DNA from: DAONJL01 sp035405645 [NCBI: bacterium]
Lineage (GTDB): Bacteria > JAGOBX01 > DAONJL01
Assembly: GCA_035405645.1 (NCBI GenBank)
Contig: DAONJL010000008.1
Coordinates: 4,221 to 18,316 of the forward strand
Reading direction: 5' to 3'
Length of the DNA stretch: 14,096 nt
The notes below the pieces were generated by a model, which was not told the origin of the DNA, made no database searches, and saw nothing but the letters and a program-made list of their open reading frames with translations. Numbering within the stretch: the first letter of the stretch is position 1; each line of letters opens with the position of its first letter. Shown in pieces: positions 1 through 5,964 of this stretch. The translations under genes and the position numbers were made by a program.

Positions 1-79
1 CTCCTGTATCAAACAATACTTCTTCTTCTATTTCACCTTTTGAACCTCGTAATTTTATTCTCTTTTTTAATATTGACAT
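1..79 (-). CDS. Partial retropepsin-like (clan AA) aspartic protease, N-terminal 26 residues
   Basis: Only the first 26 codons lie in the window; the gene continues beyond base 1. Reading leftwards from ATG at 79-77 gives a short basic start (MSILKKRIKLRG), an acidic stretch and then VLFDTG at residues 21-26. An early hydrophobic-hydrophobic-Asp-Thr-Gly after one beta-hairpin-like segment is the hallmark of small single-domain bacterial retropepsin-like proteases of about 110-130 residues, where the Asp is catalytic and the enzyme works as a dimer. The start is supported by AAGGA about 10 bases upstream (92-96) and by a sigma-70 promoter at 112-140. The identification rests on one motif in a short fragment, so another protein with a chance DTG remains possible. 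Confidence 0.5.
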   Translation of the reverse strand, partial: MSILKKRIKLRGSKGEIEEEVLFDTG

Positions 80-111
80 TTTACAATTTTCCTTAATTTT
101 TTTCAATTTTC

Positions 112-140
112 ATTATATTACAAATTTATCAAAAAAGCAA
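112..140 (-). promoter_or_regulatory. Sigma-70 promoter for the leftward protease-like gene
   Basis: On the minus strand, TTGCTT (140-135) is followed after exactly 17 bases by a perfect TATAAT (117-112). Transcription would start near base 105, giving a short leader that contains AAGGA (92-96) before the ATG at 79. The -10 box and the spacing are ideal; the -35 box matches only its first three bases. In such AT-rich DNA a chance TATAAT is not rare, but position, spacing and the downstream SD all agree. Confidence 0.55.
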
Positions 141-207
141 GTATTTTAAGAAATATTTAATGAAAATATTTGATTAAAAAAATTAACAAAACAAATAAAA
201 AAATATT

Positions 208-234
208 TAAGTAATTTAAAAAATGTGTCGATAA
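208..234 (+). promoter_or_regulatory. Sigma-28 (FliA)-like flagellar promoter upstream of flgB
   Basis: TAAG (208-211), 15 bases, then GTCGATAA (227-234). The known flagellar sigma-28 consensus is TAAA-N15-GCCGATAA, so this matches 3 of 4 and 7 of 8 positions at the exact spacing, 33 bases before the flgB start and in the right orientation. GTCGATAA also stands out as one of the few G/C-containing words in this AT-rich gap. The role is inferred from consensus and context; no sigma factor gene is in the window. Confidence 0.55.
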
Positions 235-267
235 TAAAAATAGATTTTTATAAAAAAAGGTGATAGA

Positions 268-693
268 ATGTTTGAAAATAGTAGTTGGGGCTTAACAGCA
301 ACAGTAGTAGCAAAAGGGCTCGATGCTTCAATGTTAAGACAGGAAGTATATTCAAACAATTTAGCAAATTTGAATACACCTGGCTTTAAAAGAGATGATG
401 TAGTGTTTGAATCAGAATTAAGAAGAGCACTATACGGACCACAACCAATACCAGCAAATAGAACAATGCCAAAACATTTTAAATTTAAAGGTGAAATAAC
501 AGTAAATGAAGTAAAACCAGGTATATTTTTAGAAAAAGATACATTTTCAAGAAATGATGAAAACAATGTTGATTTAAATGAAGAAATGGCAAATCTAACA
601 AAAAATGAACTAATGTATTCTTCATTGACATCAATAATAAAAACAAATTATAGAACATTAAGAAATGTAATAAAATCAGGCGGGAGTAGGTAA
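268..693 (+). CDS. flgB: Flagellar basal-body rod protein FlgB
   Basis: FlgB is one of the proximal rod proteins of the flagellar basal body, exported by the flagellar type III apparatus and placed between the MS-ring and the distal rod. The 141-residue protein has the conserved rod/hook N-terminal element, NNLANLNTPGFKR at residues 30-42, followed by DDVVFESEL. Near the C-terminus it has NNVDLNEEM (99-107) and a helical tail ending in TNYRTLRNVI, as expected for FlgB; length is normal (about 130-140). The start ATG has AAGGTGAT just upstream (257-264), a good SD. flgC follows after 2 bases, so the two are co-transcribed, probably from the sigma-28-like promoter at 208-234. No other flagellar gene is seen here. 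Confidence 0.95.
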   Translation: MFENSSWGLTATVVAKGLDASMLRQEVYSNNLANLNTPGFKRDDVVFESELRRALYGPQPIPANRTMPKHFKFKGEITVNEVKPGIFLEKDTFSRNDENNVDLNEEMANLTKNELMYSSLTSIIKTNYRTLRNVIKSGGSR

Positions 694-695
694 AA

Positions 696-1175
696 ATGAG
701 TTTATTTTCAGTTGTTAGTGGTGATATGTTTGGTTTATTTAGAAGTATAAATACTAATGCATCAGCATTAACAGCCGAACAATTACGAATGGATGTAATC
801 GCAAATAATATAGCAAATGTAAATACAACAAGAACAGCCGAAGGCACACCATATAGACGAAAAAATGTAGTATTTGAACCAAAAGGATTTAATGGTATGG
901 AATTTTATATACCATTAGTTCGCAAACCACCACAAACACAGGTCGGCACAGGTGTCCGTGTAGTTGATATTGTAGAAGACCAATCGCCATTAAGATTAGT
1001 GTATGACCCATCGCATCCAGATGCTGATGAAAAAGGTTATGTTCATTATCCAAATGTAAATATAGTCACTGAAATGGTTGACTTAATTACTGCCTCACGC
1101 TCTTATGAAGCAAATGTAACAGCAATAAAATCCGCAAAAAATATGTTCTTAAAAGCCATTGATATTGTCAAATAA
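696..1175 (+). CDS. flgC: Flagellar basal-body rod protein FlgC
   Basis: FlgC is a second proximal rod protein that assembles with FlgB, FlgF and FliE across the periplasm. The 159-residue protein has the family N-terminal signature INTNASALTAEQLRMDVIANN (residues 18-38), continuing IANVNTT and a YRRKNVVFE segment. Its C-terminal helix (VDLITASRSYEANV, then a segment ending KAIDIVK) is typical of FlgC. The start at 696 is preferred over the in-frame ATG at 726 because GGGAG (682-686), inside the end of flgB, lies 9 bases before 696; this makes the protein some 10 residues longer than many FlgC. In most bacteria fliE follows flgC, but here a promoter and argJ follow, so the flagellar cluster ends here. 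Confidence 0.95.
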   Translation: MSLFSVVSGDMFGLFRSINTNASALTAEQLRMDVIANNIANVNTTRTAEGTPYRRKNVVFEPKGFNGMEFYIPLVRKPPQTQVGTGVRVVDIVEDQSPLRLVYDPSHPDADEKGYVHYPNVNIVTEMVDLITASRSYEANVTAIKSAKNMFLKAIDIVK

Positions 1176-1193
1176 AAATTTTTAAAAAATCAT

Positions 1194-1222
1194 TTGACAT
1201 TTTTTCAAAAAATAAATATAAT
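1194..1222 (+). promoter_or_regulatory. Consensus sigma-70 promoter for argJ, probably giving a leaderless mRNA
   Basis: TTGACA (1194-1199), 17 bases, TATAAT (1217-1222): both hexamers match the consensus perfectly at optimal spacing. Transcription should start 6-8 bases after the -10 box, at about 1228-1230, while the argJ ATG is at 1232. The 5' untranslated leader would therefore be only about 2-4 bases, and no SD-like purine run with G lies between the -10 box and the ATG. It is the best promoter in the window and probably serves the whole argJ to transketolase operon. Confidence 0.85.
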
Positions 1223-1231
1223 AATCTTATT

Positions 1232-2473
1232 ATGACAAAAGAAAAAAAAATTGATTTAAATTTATTAAGATTAAGACATATCAATGGTGGAATAACAGCA
1301 CCATTAGGTTTTATGGCATCAGGTATTCATTGCGGCATAAAAATAAGTGGTTTAGATTTAGCACTAATTTATTCTAATACACCAGCCATCGCTGCTGCAA
1401 TGTTCACAACAAATAAAATTAAAGCTGCACCAATAATAGTATCACAAAAGCATATTAAAAAAGGCGATATTCGAGCAATAATAATAAATAGCGGAAATGC
1501 AAATGCATGCACAGGAAAAAAAGGATTAAAAGATGCAGAGAAAATGTGTGAAGCAACTGCTAATTTATTAAAAATAAAAAAAGAACAGGTTCTTGTGGCT
1601 TCGACAGGTGTAATTGGCGTGCCATTACCTATTGATAAAATAATACAGGGCATAGAAAAATTTGAGACACGATTATCATCAACAGGTAGTCAACTTGCCG
1701 CAAATGCAATAATGACTACTGACCAAAAAATTAAAGAAACATCAGTAATAATGCGATTAGGCGCCAAAAGTGTAAAAATAGGTGGAATAGCAAAAGGTTC
1801 TGGAATGATAAATCCAAATATGGCAACAATGCTTGCTTTTCTAACAACTGATGTAAATATTTCTTTACCAATGTTAAAATCAGCATTAAAAGAAAGTGTA
1901 GATGAGACATTTAATAAAATAACAATTGATGGGGACCGTTCAACAAATGATATGGTCGCAATAATAGCAAGTAAAAAAGCCCAAAATTATATTATTGACA
2001 AAAAAAATAATGATTATGAAATGTTTGTTTATGCATTAAAAAAAGTTTGTAAAGACCTTGCTTATATGATTGTTGCGGATGGTGAAGGTGTTAAAAAAGT
2101 TATTAAGATAGAAGTAGAAAATGGCAAGACAGATAAAGAATGCGAATTAGTTGCAAGAACAATAGCAAATTCATTATTAGTAAAAACAGCAATAGCTGGT
2201 GCTGACCCAAATTGGGGCAGAATTCTTGCTGCTATCGGTTATTCAGGTGCTAAATTTGAACCAAAAAAATTACAAATAAATATTCAGGGTATTTTAGTTT
2301 ATAATAATGAAGAACCAACAAATTATGAAGAACCAAAGTTAATAGAAGCATTACAAAAAGATTATATAAAAATTAAAATAAATTTAGGTCTAAAAAATAA
2401 TACTTCTGCTGTTATCCTGACTTCTGATTTAACTGAAGATTATGTAAAAATTAATTCAAGATATAGAACATAA
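1232..2473 (+). CDS. argJ: Bifunctional glutamate N-acetyltransferase / amino-acid acetyltransferase ArgJ
   Basis: ArgJ transfers the acetyl group from N-acetylornithine to glutamate, closing the cyclic arginine pathway in the cytoplasm; some members also use acetyl-CoA. The precursor (413 residues, normal length) self-cleaves into alpha and beta chains. The cleavage motif KGSGMINPNMATML is at 188-201, so the cut falls between Ala198 and Thr199, and Thr199 becomes the N-terminal nucleophile. Thr125-Gly126 in STGVIG fit the oxyanion hole. Also present are the N-terminal PLGFMASGIHCGIK, the INSGNANACTG segment (85-95), GADPNWGRILAAIGYSG in the C-terminal half and the terminal SDLTEDYVKINSRYRT. 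Whether it is mono- or bifunctional cannot be read from the sequence. No other arginine gene is nearby. The mRNA is probably leaderless, and the next gene starts 4 bases after the stop. Confidence 0.95.
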   Translation: MTKEKKIDLNLLRLRHINGGITAPLGFMASGIHCGIKISGLDLALIYSNTPAIAAAMFTTNKIKAAPIIVSQKHIKKGDIRAIIINSGNANACTGKKGLKDAEKMCEATANLLKIKKEQVLVASTGVIGVPLPIDKIIQGIEKFETRLSSTGSQLAANAIMTTDQKIKETSVIMRLGAKSVKIGGIAKGSGMINPNMATMLAFLTTDVNISLPMLKSALKESVDETFNKITIDGDRSTNDMVAIIASKKAQNYIIDKKNNDYEMFVYALKKVCKDLAYMIVADGEGVKKVIKIEVENGKTDKECELVARTIANSLLVKTAIAGADPNWGRILAAIGYSGAKFEPKKLQINIQGILVYNNEEPTNYEEPKLIEALQKDYIKIKINLGLKNNTSAVILTSDLTEDYVKINSRYRT

Positions 2474-2477
2474 AATA

Positions 2478-2876
2478 ATGTTTCATCCAACCATAAAAAT
2501 AATTGTTATTGTTCTACTATTCTTTGCTGCAGGTCTGTATGTAATTTTTTTCACAAAAACAGATGAACAAATCCCCTGGCGTTTTGCTGATAAAAAAAAG
2601 AATGAATTAAAAATAACAGATGATAAAAATGAGGCAATTTTTAAAGAATATAACTTAGGTGATTACTATGTAAAAATAGGAAAATTTTATGAAGCAATGC
2701 AATGTTATCATAATGTTTATTACAAATATCCAGAAGTTCAAAAAGGTTATTTAAAATGGCGTGCTTTACAAAATATCAAACTTCTTGAAAAAATTTTTGA
2801 ATTACAAAAGAAAAAAGAAGAAGCAATTAGTGATACTCAAACTATAATCAAAAAATATTTTTCCCATATCAAATAA
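2478..2876 (+). CDS. Small membrane-anchored protein with one TPR-like repeat
   Basis: I do not recognise this 132-residue protein. It starts with a short tail and one hydrophobic segment (about residues 6-25, rich in Ile, Val, Leu and Phe), so it is likely an inner-membrane anchor with the rest on one side. Residues about 58-87 (YNLGDYYVKIGKFYEAMQCY and on to YKYPEV) look like a single tetratricopeptide repeat: paired helices with conserved Gly, Ala and the ending Pro. The C-terminal third is Lys/Glu-rich helix that could form a coiled coil. It starts 4 bases after the argJ stop with no SD, so it is probably translated by coupling. It may be a protein-protein adaptor, but no function can be assigned. 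Confidence 0.75.
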   Translation: MFHPTIKIIVIVLLFFAAGLYVIFFTKTDEQIPWRFADKKKNELKITDDKNEAIFKEYNLGDYYVKIGKFYEAMQCYHNVYYKYPEVQKGYLKWRALQNIKLLEKIFELQKKKEEAISDTQTIIKKYFSHIK

Positions 2877-2880
2877 AAAT

Positions 2881-3165
2881 ATGGTTATACTCGCAGTAAA
2901 AATAAATCTGTATCTAAAATTTGCAAATAATATAAAAGAAAAACGAAACTTAAACAGACAAATCATAGAAAGAATTAAGAGTAGATTTAAAGTGAATGCA
3001 GCAGAATTAAAATCTTCCCTTTTAAAAAATTCTGAAATAGGAATTGTTATTTGTAATGATGAAAAAAATTTTTTAGAAAAAATACTTGCAAAATTATATG
3101 AATTTTTAAATAATTATTATTTTGAATATATAAATTATATCGAATACAATTATTTTTATTTTTAA
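2881..3165 (+). CDS. DUF503 family protein (YlxP-like)
   Basis: This 94-residue protein fits the DUF503 family of small cytoplasmic proteins of about 90-100 residues. The matching features are an initial beta strand (MVILAVKINLYL), the conserved KEKRNLNRQIIERIKSRF at residues 19-36 (family pattern: SLKEKR, then a helix and R-[FY]-N/K-V), then VNAAEL (38-43) and IGIVICNDEKNFLEKIL. In other bacteria DUF503 genes often sit near infB/rbfA and are linked to ribosome or RNA functions, though the role is not settled. Here it lies between a TPR-like gene and a transketolase half instead. It starts 4 bases after the previous stop and lacks an SD. The C-terminal tail (NYYFEYINYIEYNYFYF) is unusually rich in Tyr/Phe, perhaps from AT drift. 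Confidence 0.75.
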   Translation: MVILAVKINLYLKFANNIKEKRNLNRQIIERIKSRFKVNAAELKSSLLKNSEIGIVICNDEKNFLEKILAKLYEFLNNYYFEYINYIEYNYFYF

Positions 3166-3168
3166 TTT

Positions 3169-4101
3169 ATGAAAGCATTAAGAGAAGTATATGGCGAGAC
3201 ATTAGTTAAATTAGGTGAATTAAATAGTCGTATAGTTGTGCTCGATGCTGATTTATCAAAATCAACAAAAACTGATTATTTCAAAGCCAGATTTCCTGAT
3301 AGATTTTTTGATATGGGTATTTCAGAACAGGATATGTTCGCTACTGCTGCTGGTATGGCTGCGGCTGGTGCTATTCCTTTTGTTAGCACTTTTGCTGTTT
3401 TTGCTGCGGGACGCGCTTATGAACAAATTCGTAATTCAATTTGTTATCCAAATCTAAATGTAAAAATTGTTGCCACTCACGCTGGTTTATCTGTTGGTGA
3501 AGATGGTGCTACTCATCAAATGCTTGAAGATATAGCACTTATGCGTGTTTTACCTAATATGAAAGTATTTATGCCATCAGATGCTAAAGAAACAGAAGAA
3601 ATTATTTCTGCTGTTGTAAATATTCCAGGCCCTGTTTATGTGCGCTTGCCTCGTATAAAATTACCTGATATTTTACCTGATAATTATAAATTTTCTTTTG
3701 ATAATTATTATGTTGTTTGTGAAGGAAATGATGGTGCGATTTTTACTGCTGGCACTATGCTTTCTGAAACTTTAAAAGCAGTAAAATTACTTGAAAAAAA
3801 TAATTTATCTTTTACAATTATAAATTTATCAACTATAAAACCATTAAATCATTTTTTTATTGACAATATTGCTAAAAAATATAAAATTTTTTTTACAATT
3901 GAAGAGCATAATATTTTTGGTGGTTTAGGTTCAGCTGTTGCTGAATTTATTTGTTCTTTACCTTATAATAATATTTTAAAAATCATAGGTGTTGAAGATA
4001 CTTTTGGCGAATCTGGTAATGTTGATGCATTATTTGAAAAATATAAAATTGATTATAAAAGTTTAGCAAAAAAAATTTTGGAAGTTTATAAAAAGAATTA
4101 A
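3169..4101 (+). CDS. Transketolase, C-terminal subunit (pyrimidine-binding and C-terminal domains)
   Basis: This 310-residue protein corresponds to the second half of transketolase, as in bacteria and archaea that encode the enzyme as two polypeptides. Transketolase moves two-carbon ketol units between sugar phosphates in the pentose phosphate pathway, using thiamine diphosphate. The pyrimidine-binding domain covers about 1-170: VLDADLSKSTKTDYF (24-38) and GISEQDM (50-56), whose Glu53 is the cofactor-activating glutamate. HAGLSVGEDGATHQ (104-117) is also typical. From about 185 the C-terminal domain follows, with a segment starting GVEDTFGESG near the end. The diphosphate-binding N-terminal subunit (with GDG...N) is not in the window; it normally sits directly upstream. 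A 1-deoxyxylulose-5-phosphate synthase-like or other TPP enzyme half is the alternative, but the motifs fit split transketolase best. Confidence 0.88.
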   Translation: MKALREVYGETLVKLGELNSRIVVLDADLSKSTKTDYFKARFPDRFFDMGISEQDMFATAAGMAAAGAIPFVSTFAVFAAGRAYEQIRNSICYPNLNVKIVATHAGLSVGEDGATHQMLEDIALMRVLPNMKVFMPSDAKETEEIISAVVNIPGPVYVRLPRIKLPDILPDNYKFSFDNYYVVCEGNDGAIFTAGTMLSETLKAVKLLEKNNLSFTIINLSTIKPLNHFFIDNIAKKYKIFFTIEEHNIFGGLGSAVAEFICSLPYNNILKIIGVEDTFGESGNVDALFEKYKIDYKSLAKKILEVYKKN

Positions 4102-4146
4102 AATGATTTTGTAAAGAAAGAAAGTAGCGAATTATTGAAAAAAATT

Positions 4147-4211
4147 ATAACGAAAAAAAGGAGGTGAGAATGTGATTTAAATAAAAATTTTAGTTAATTG
4201 TTTGTCGTTAT
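4147..4211 (+). repeat. Inverted repeat bracketing a strong SD in the leader of the TPR gene
   Basis: ATAACGA (4147-4153) is the exact reverse complement of TCGTTAT (4205-4211). After one A-G mismatch, three more A-T pairs could form inwards (4155-4157 with 4201-4203). The 51-base loop contains the first SD and the start-stop codon pair. A 7-base match is short and may be chance in AT-rich DNA, so a regulatory fold is only a possibility. Confidence 0.3.
4157..4175 (+). promoter_or_regulatory. Perfect SD followed by an ATG-TGA start-stop pair (leader mini-ORF)
   Basis: AAAGGAGGTGA (4157-4167) is an extended, essentially perfect complement to the 16S rRNA tail. It is followed at 4170 by ATG whose next codon is TGA (4173-4175). 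The overlapping GTG at 4172 gives only Met-Ile-stop. No longer ORF uses this SD: all frames close within a few codons. It lies about 65 bases upstream of the real SD of the TPR gene, so it may be a minimal upstream ORF, a ribosome standby or loading site, or the remnant of a lost gene. Confidence 0.5.
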
Positions 4212-4224
4212 TTGTTAAAATTTG

Positions 4225-4232
4225 AAAGGAGG
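4225..4232 (+). promoter_or_regulatory. Strong SD fixing the TPR gene start at 4239
   Basis: AAAGGAGG ends 6 bases before ATG 4239-4241, ideal spacing. The in-frame ATG at 4233 directly abuts the SD, and a TTG at 4212 lies upstream of it; both are therefore unlikely starts. Starting at 4239 also gives a clean signal peptide. Confidence 0.85.
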
Positions 4233-4238
4233 ATGTTT

Positions 4239-4928
4239 ATGAAAAATTTTAAAATTTTATTTGTGTTATTTTTAATTTTTATTTTTGCATTTAGTTTAAC
4301 AGCACAAGAAAAAAAGGCTGATGCAAAAGCAGCAGAGAAAAAAAGTGAAGCAAAAGAAGCAAAATCAGGTGTTGGTGAAAAAACATTAAAAGACGCAAAA
4401 GCAGCAAAGAAAGAAAAAAGTTATGATAAAGCAGCAGAATTATTTTTATCTTATGCAAAAGCAAATGCTAAAACAAAAAAAGGTGCAAAAGCATATAAAG
4501 ATGCAGGCGATATGTATAAAAAATTAAAAGACACAGCAAAAGCAAGAGAATGCTATGAAAAAGCAGGTGCTGCATTAACTGCATTAAAATTATATAAAGA
4601 TGCAGGCACTGCATATAAAGCACTTGGCACTTTATTAAAGAAAGAAGATAGTGAAGCATCAAAAAAAGCATTTAATGATGCTATAAATGCTTTTAAAGAA
4701 GGATTAAAAATAGAAAAGAAAGATAAGGCAAAAGAAACATATTATAAAAATATTATAGATTTATATGCTTCAAAATTAGGTGATGTTGATACTGCAAAAA
4801 GTGTTTATGAAGAAGCAAAAAAAGCATTAGGTAAAGAACCAAAATTAAGTAAATCAGTAGCTAAAAAATTAGGAATAGGCGAAGGCGCTGCTGCAGGCGG
4901 TACTGAAAAAGAAGAAGATGAAGAATAA
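4239..4928 (+). CDS. Secreted Lys/Ala-rich tetratricopeptide-like repeat protein
   Basis: The 229-residue product begins with a Sec signal peptide (MKNFKILFVLFLIFIFAFSL, then TAQ) likely cut after Ala22, so it is exported to the periplasm or beyond. There is no lipobox Cys. A charged Lys/Ala/Glu linker (about 23-50) leads into a helical repeat region (about 52-200) with TPR-like pairs such as SYDKAAELFLSYAKA, AYKDAGDMYKKL, ARECYEKAGAA, LYKDAGTAYKAL and AKETYYKNIIDLYASKLGD. The end is flexible and acidic (EGAAAGGTEKEEDEE). TPR proteins are protein-protein scaffolds; no specific partner is evident. It has the strongest SD in the window and its own terminator, so it is probably a monocistronic, highly expressed envelope protein. 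The sequence is low in complexity, so precise repeat borders are uncertain. Confidence 0.85.
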   Translation: MKNFKILFVLFLIFIFAFSLTAQEKKADAKAAEKKSEAKEAKSGVGEKTLKDAKAAKKEKSYDKAAELFLSYAKANAKTKKGAKAYKDAGDMYKKLKDTAKARECYEKAGAALTALKLYKDAGTAYKALGTLLKKEDSEASKKAFNDAINAFKEGLKIEKKDKAKETYYKNIIDLYASKLGDVDTAKSVYEEAKKALGKEPKLSKSVAKKLGIGEGAAAGGTEKEEDEE

Positions 4929-4943
4929 TTAATTTTCATTTAC

Positions 4944-4982
4944 AAAGAGCATACATAACTTAATTATGTATGCTCTTTTTTT
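4944..4982 (+). terminator. Intrinsic (rho-independent) terminator after the TPR gene
   Basis: A 15-bp perfect stem (4944-4958 with 4964-4978, containing GAGCATACATAA) closes a 5-base loop (CTTAA) and runs directly into seven T (4976-4982), with more T after one A. It begins 15 bases after the TPR stop codon. It should stop most transcription before the ROK kinase gene, whose start is only 20 bases further on. The upstream side lacks a matching A run, so it works mainly rightwards. Confidence 0.93.
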
Positions 4983-5001
4983 ATTTTTTAAAAGAGGGCG
5001 T

Positions 5002-5964
5002 ATGAGCAAAAAAAATTTAATTGTTGCAATTGATTTAGGCGGCACAAAAATAAAATCGGGTCTTTTTAATATTGAATTAAATCAATTCATTGCTAAAAAA
5101 GAAATTGAAACTGATGCTTTTTCTGATAGAAAAAAAATTATAAATAAAATTGTTAATCTTATTTTTGATTTATTGAAAGAAACAAATAATAAAAAAAATA
5201 ATCTAAAAGGAATTGGATTAGGTTCGCCTGGTATAATAAAAAATAATATTGTTATTGGCAATGCAGAAAATTTTAAAAATTGGAATGGAACAAATATTGA
5301 AAAAGAACTAAAAAAATATTTTGATATAGAAATTATTGCTGATAATGATGTTAATGTTGCTGTAACTGGCGAATTATTTTTTGGCAATGCAAAAAACAAA
5401 AAAAATGTTTTTATGTTTACACTTGGAACAGGTATTGGTGGCGGAATTATTATAAATAAAAAATTATATACTGGTGCAATTGGTGCTGCTGGTGAAGTCG
5501 GACACTTAATTATTATTCCAGAAGGCAAAGAATGTTCCTGCGGGAAAAAAGGATGTTGGGAAGCATATTGTTCTGCTACTGGTCTTAAAAATATCATTCT
5601 CGATTTTATTAAAGATAAAAAAAATACTGTATTCCATAAATTTACTAATAATGATTTAAATAAACTTGAAGCAAAACATTTATTTGATGCTATAAAACAA
5701 AATGATGAGTTAGCAAATCAAATTTTAGATATATATGTTTATTATTTAAGTATAGGTCTTGGCTCCTGTATAAATATTTTAAACCCAGAATTAGTTTTAA
5801 TTGGTGGTGGTATTTCTAAATCTTATCATTTATTTGAAAAATTATTATTAAACAAAATAAAAAAATTTGCTTTACCGATTCCACTTAAAAAATGTAAAAT
5901 AAAAAAAGCAAAATTGTTAAATGATGCTGGAATTTATGGGGCTGTTTCTCTTTTTCTTCAATGA
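5002..5964 (+). CDS. ROK-family sugar kinase (glucokinase-like)
   Basis: ROK kinases phosphorylate glucose, N-acetylglucosamine, N-acetylmannosamine or related hexoses with ATP in the cytoplasm. The 320-residue protein has the phosphate-1 motif AIDLGGTK (9-16), the sugar-binding and catalytic DNDVN (Asp116 as general base), and LGTGIGGGI (141-149). It also has GEVGH (164-168) and the zinc site CSCGKKGC (178-185) with His168, followed by WEAYCS. This complete set argues for an active enzyme rather than a ROK repressor, and there is no N-terminal helix-turn-helix. The start at 5002 is chosen because an upstream in-frame ATG (4966) lies inside the terminator stem; GAGGG (4994-4998) is a nearby SD. 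It overlaps miaA by ATGA. Glucokinase is most likely, but exact substrate cannot be read. Confidence 0.9.
   Translation: MSKKNLIVAIDLGGTKIKSGLFNIELNQFIAKKEIETDAFSDRKKIINKIVNLIFDLLKETNNKKNNLKGIGLGSPGIIKNNIVIGNAENFKNWNGTNIEKELKKYFDIEIIADNDVNVAVTGELFFGNAKNKKNVFMFTLGTGIGGGIIINKKLYTGAIGAAGEVGHLIIIPEGKECSCGKKGCWEAYCSATGLKNIILDFIKDKKNTVFHKFTNNDLNKLEAKHLFDAIKQNDELANQILDIYVYYLSIGLGSCINILNPELVLIGGGISKSYHLFEKLLLNKIKKFALPIPLKKCKIKKAKLLNDAGIYGAVSLFLQ

Noticed and set aside
485-847. Minus-strand ORFs opposite flgB, flgC, argJ and the ROK gene
   Set aside because: They are mirror frames of well-recognised genes, with no family resemblance and no start signals.
4213-4221. Extended -10 promoter TGTTAAAAT before the TPR gene
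   Set aside because: It would start transcription at about 4228, inside the SD, and no -35 box is present.
4212-4238. Upstream TTG start (4212) or ATG (4233) for the TPR gene
   Set aside because: The TTG start would translate through the SD itself, and the ATG at 4233 has no spacing from it. The ATG at 4239 has ideal spacing and gives a normal signal peptide.
4939-4968. Promoter TTTACA with a -10 box inside the terminator
   Set aside because: Possible -10 words at the right spacing (TAATTA, AATTAT) match poorly, and the region is already explained by the hairpin.
4966-5001. Start of the ROK kinase at the ATG at 4966
   Set aside because: It lies inside the terminator stem and would add 12 non-family residues before the conserved MSKKNLIVAIDLGG start at 5002.
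5526-5560. Cys-rich segment in the ROK gene as an iron-sulfur site
   Set aside because: CSCGKKGC with the preceding GEVGH is the standard zinc site of ROK kinases.
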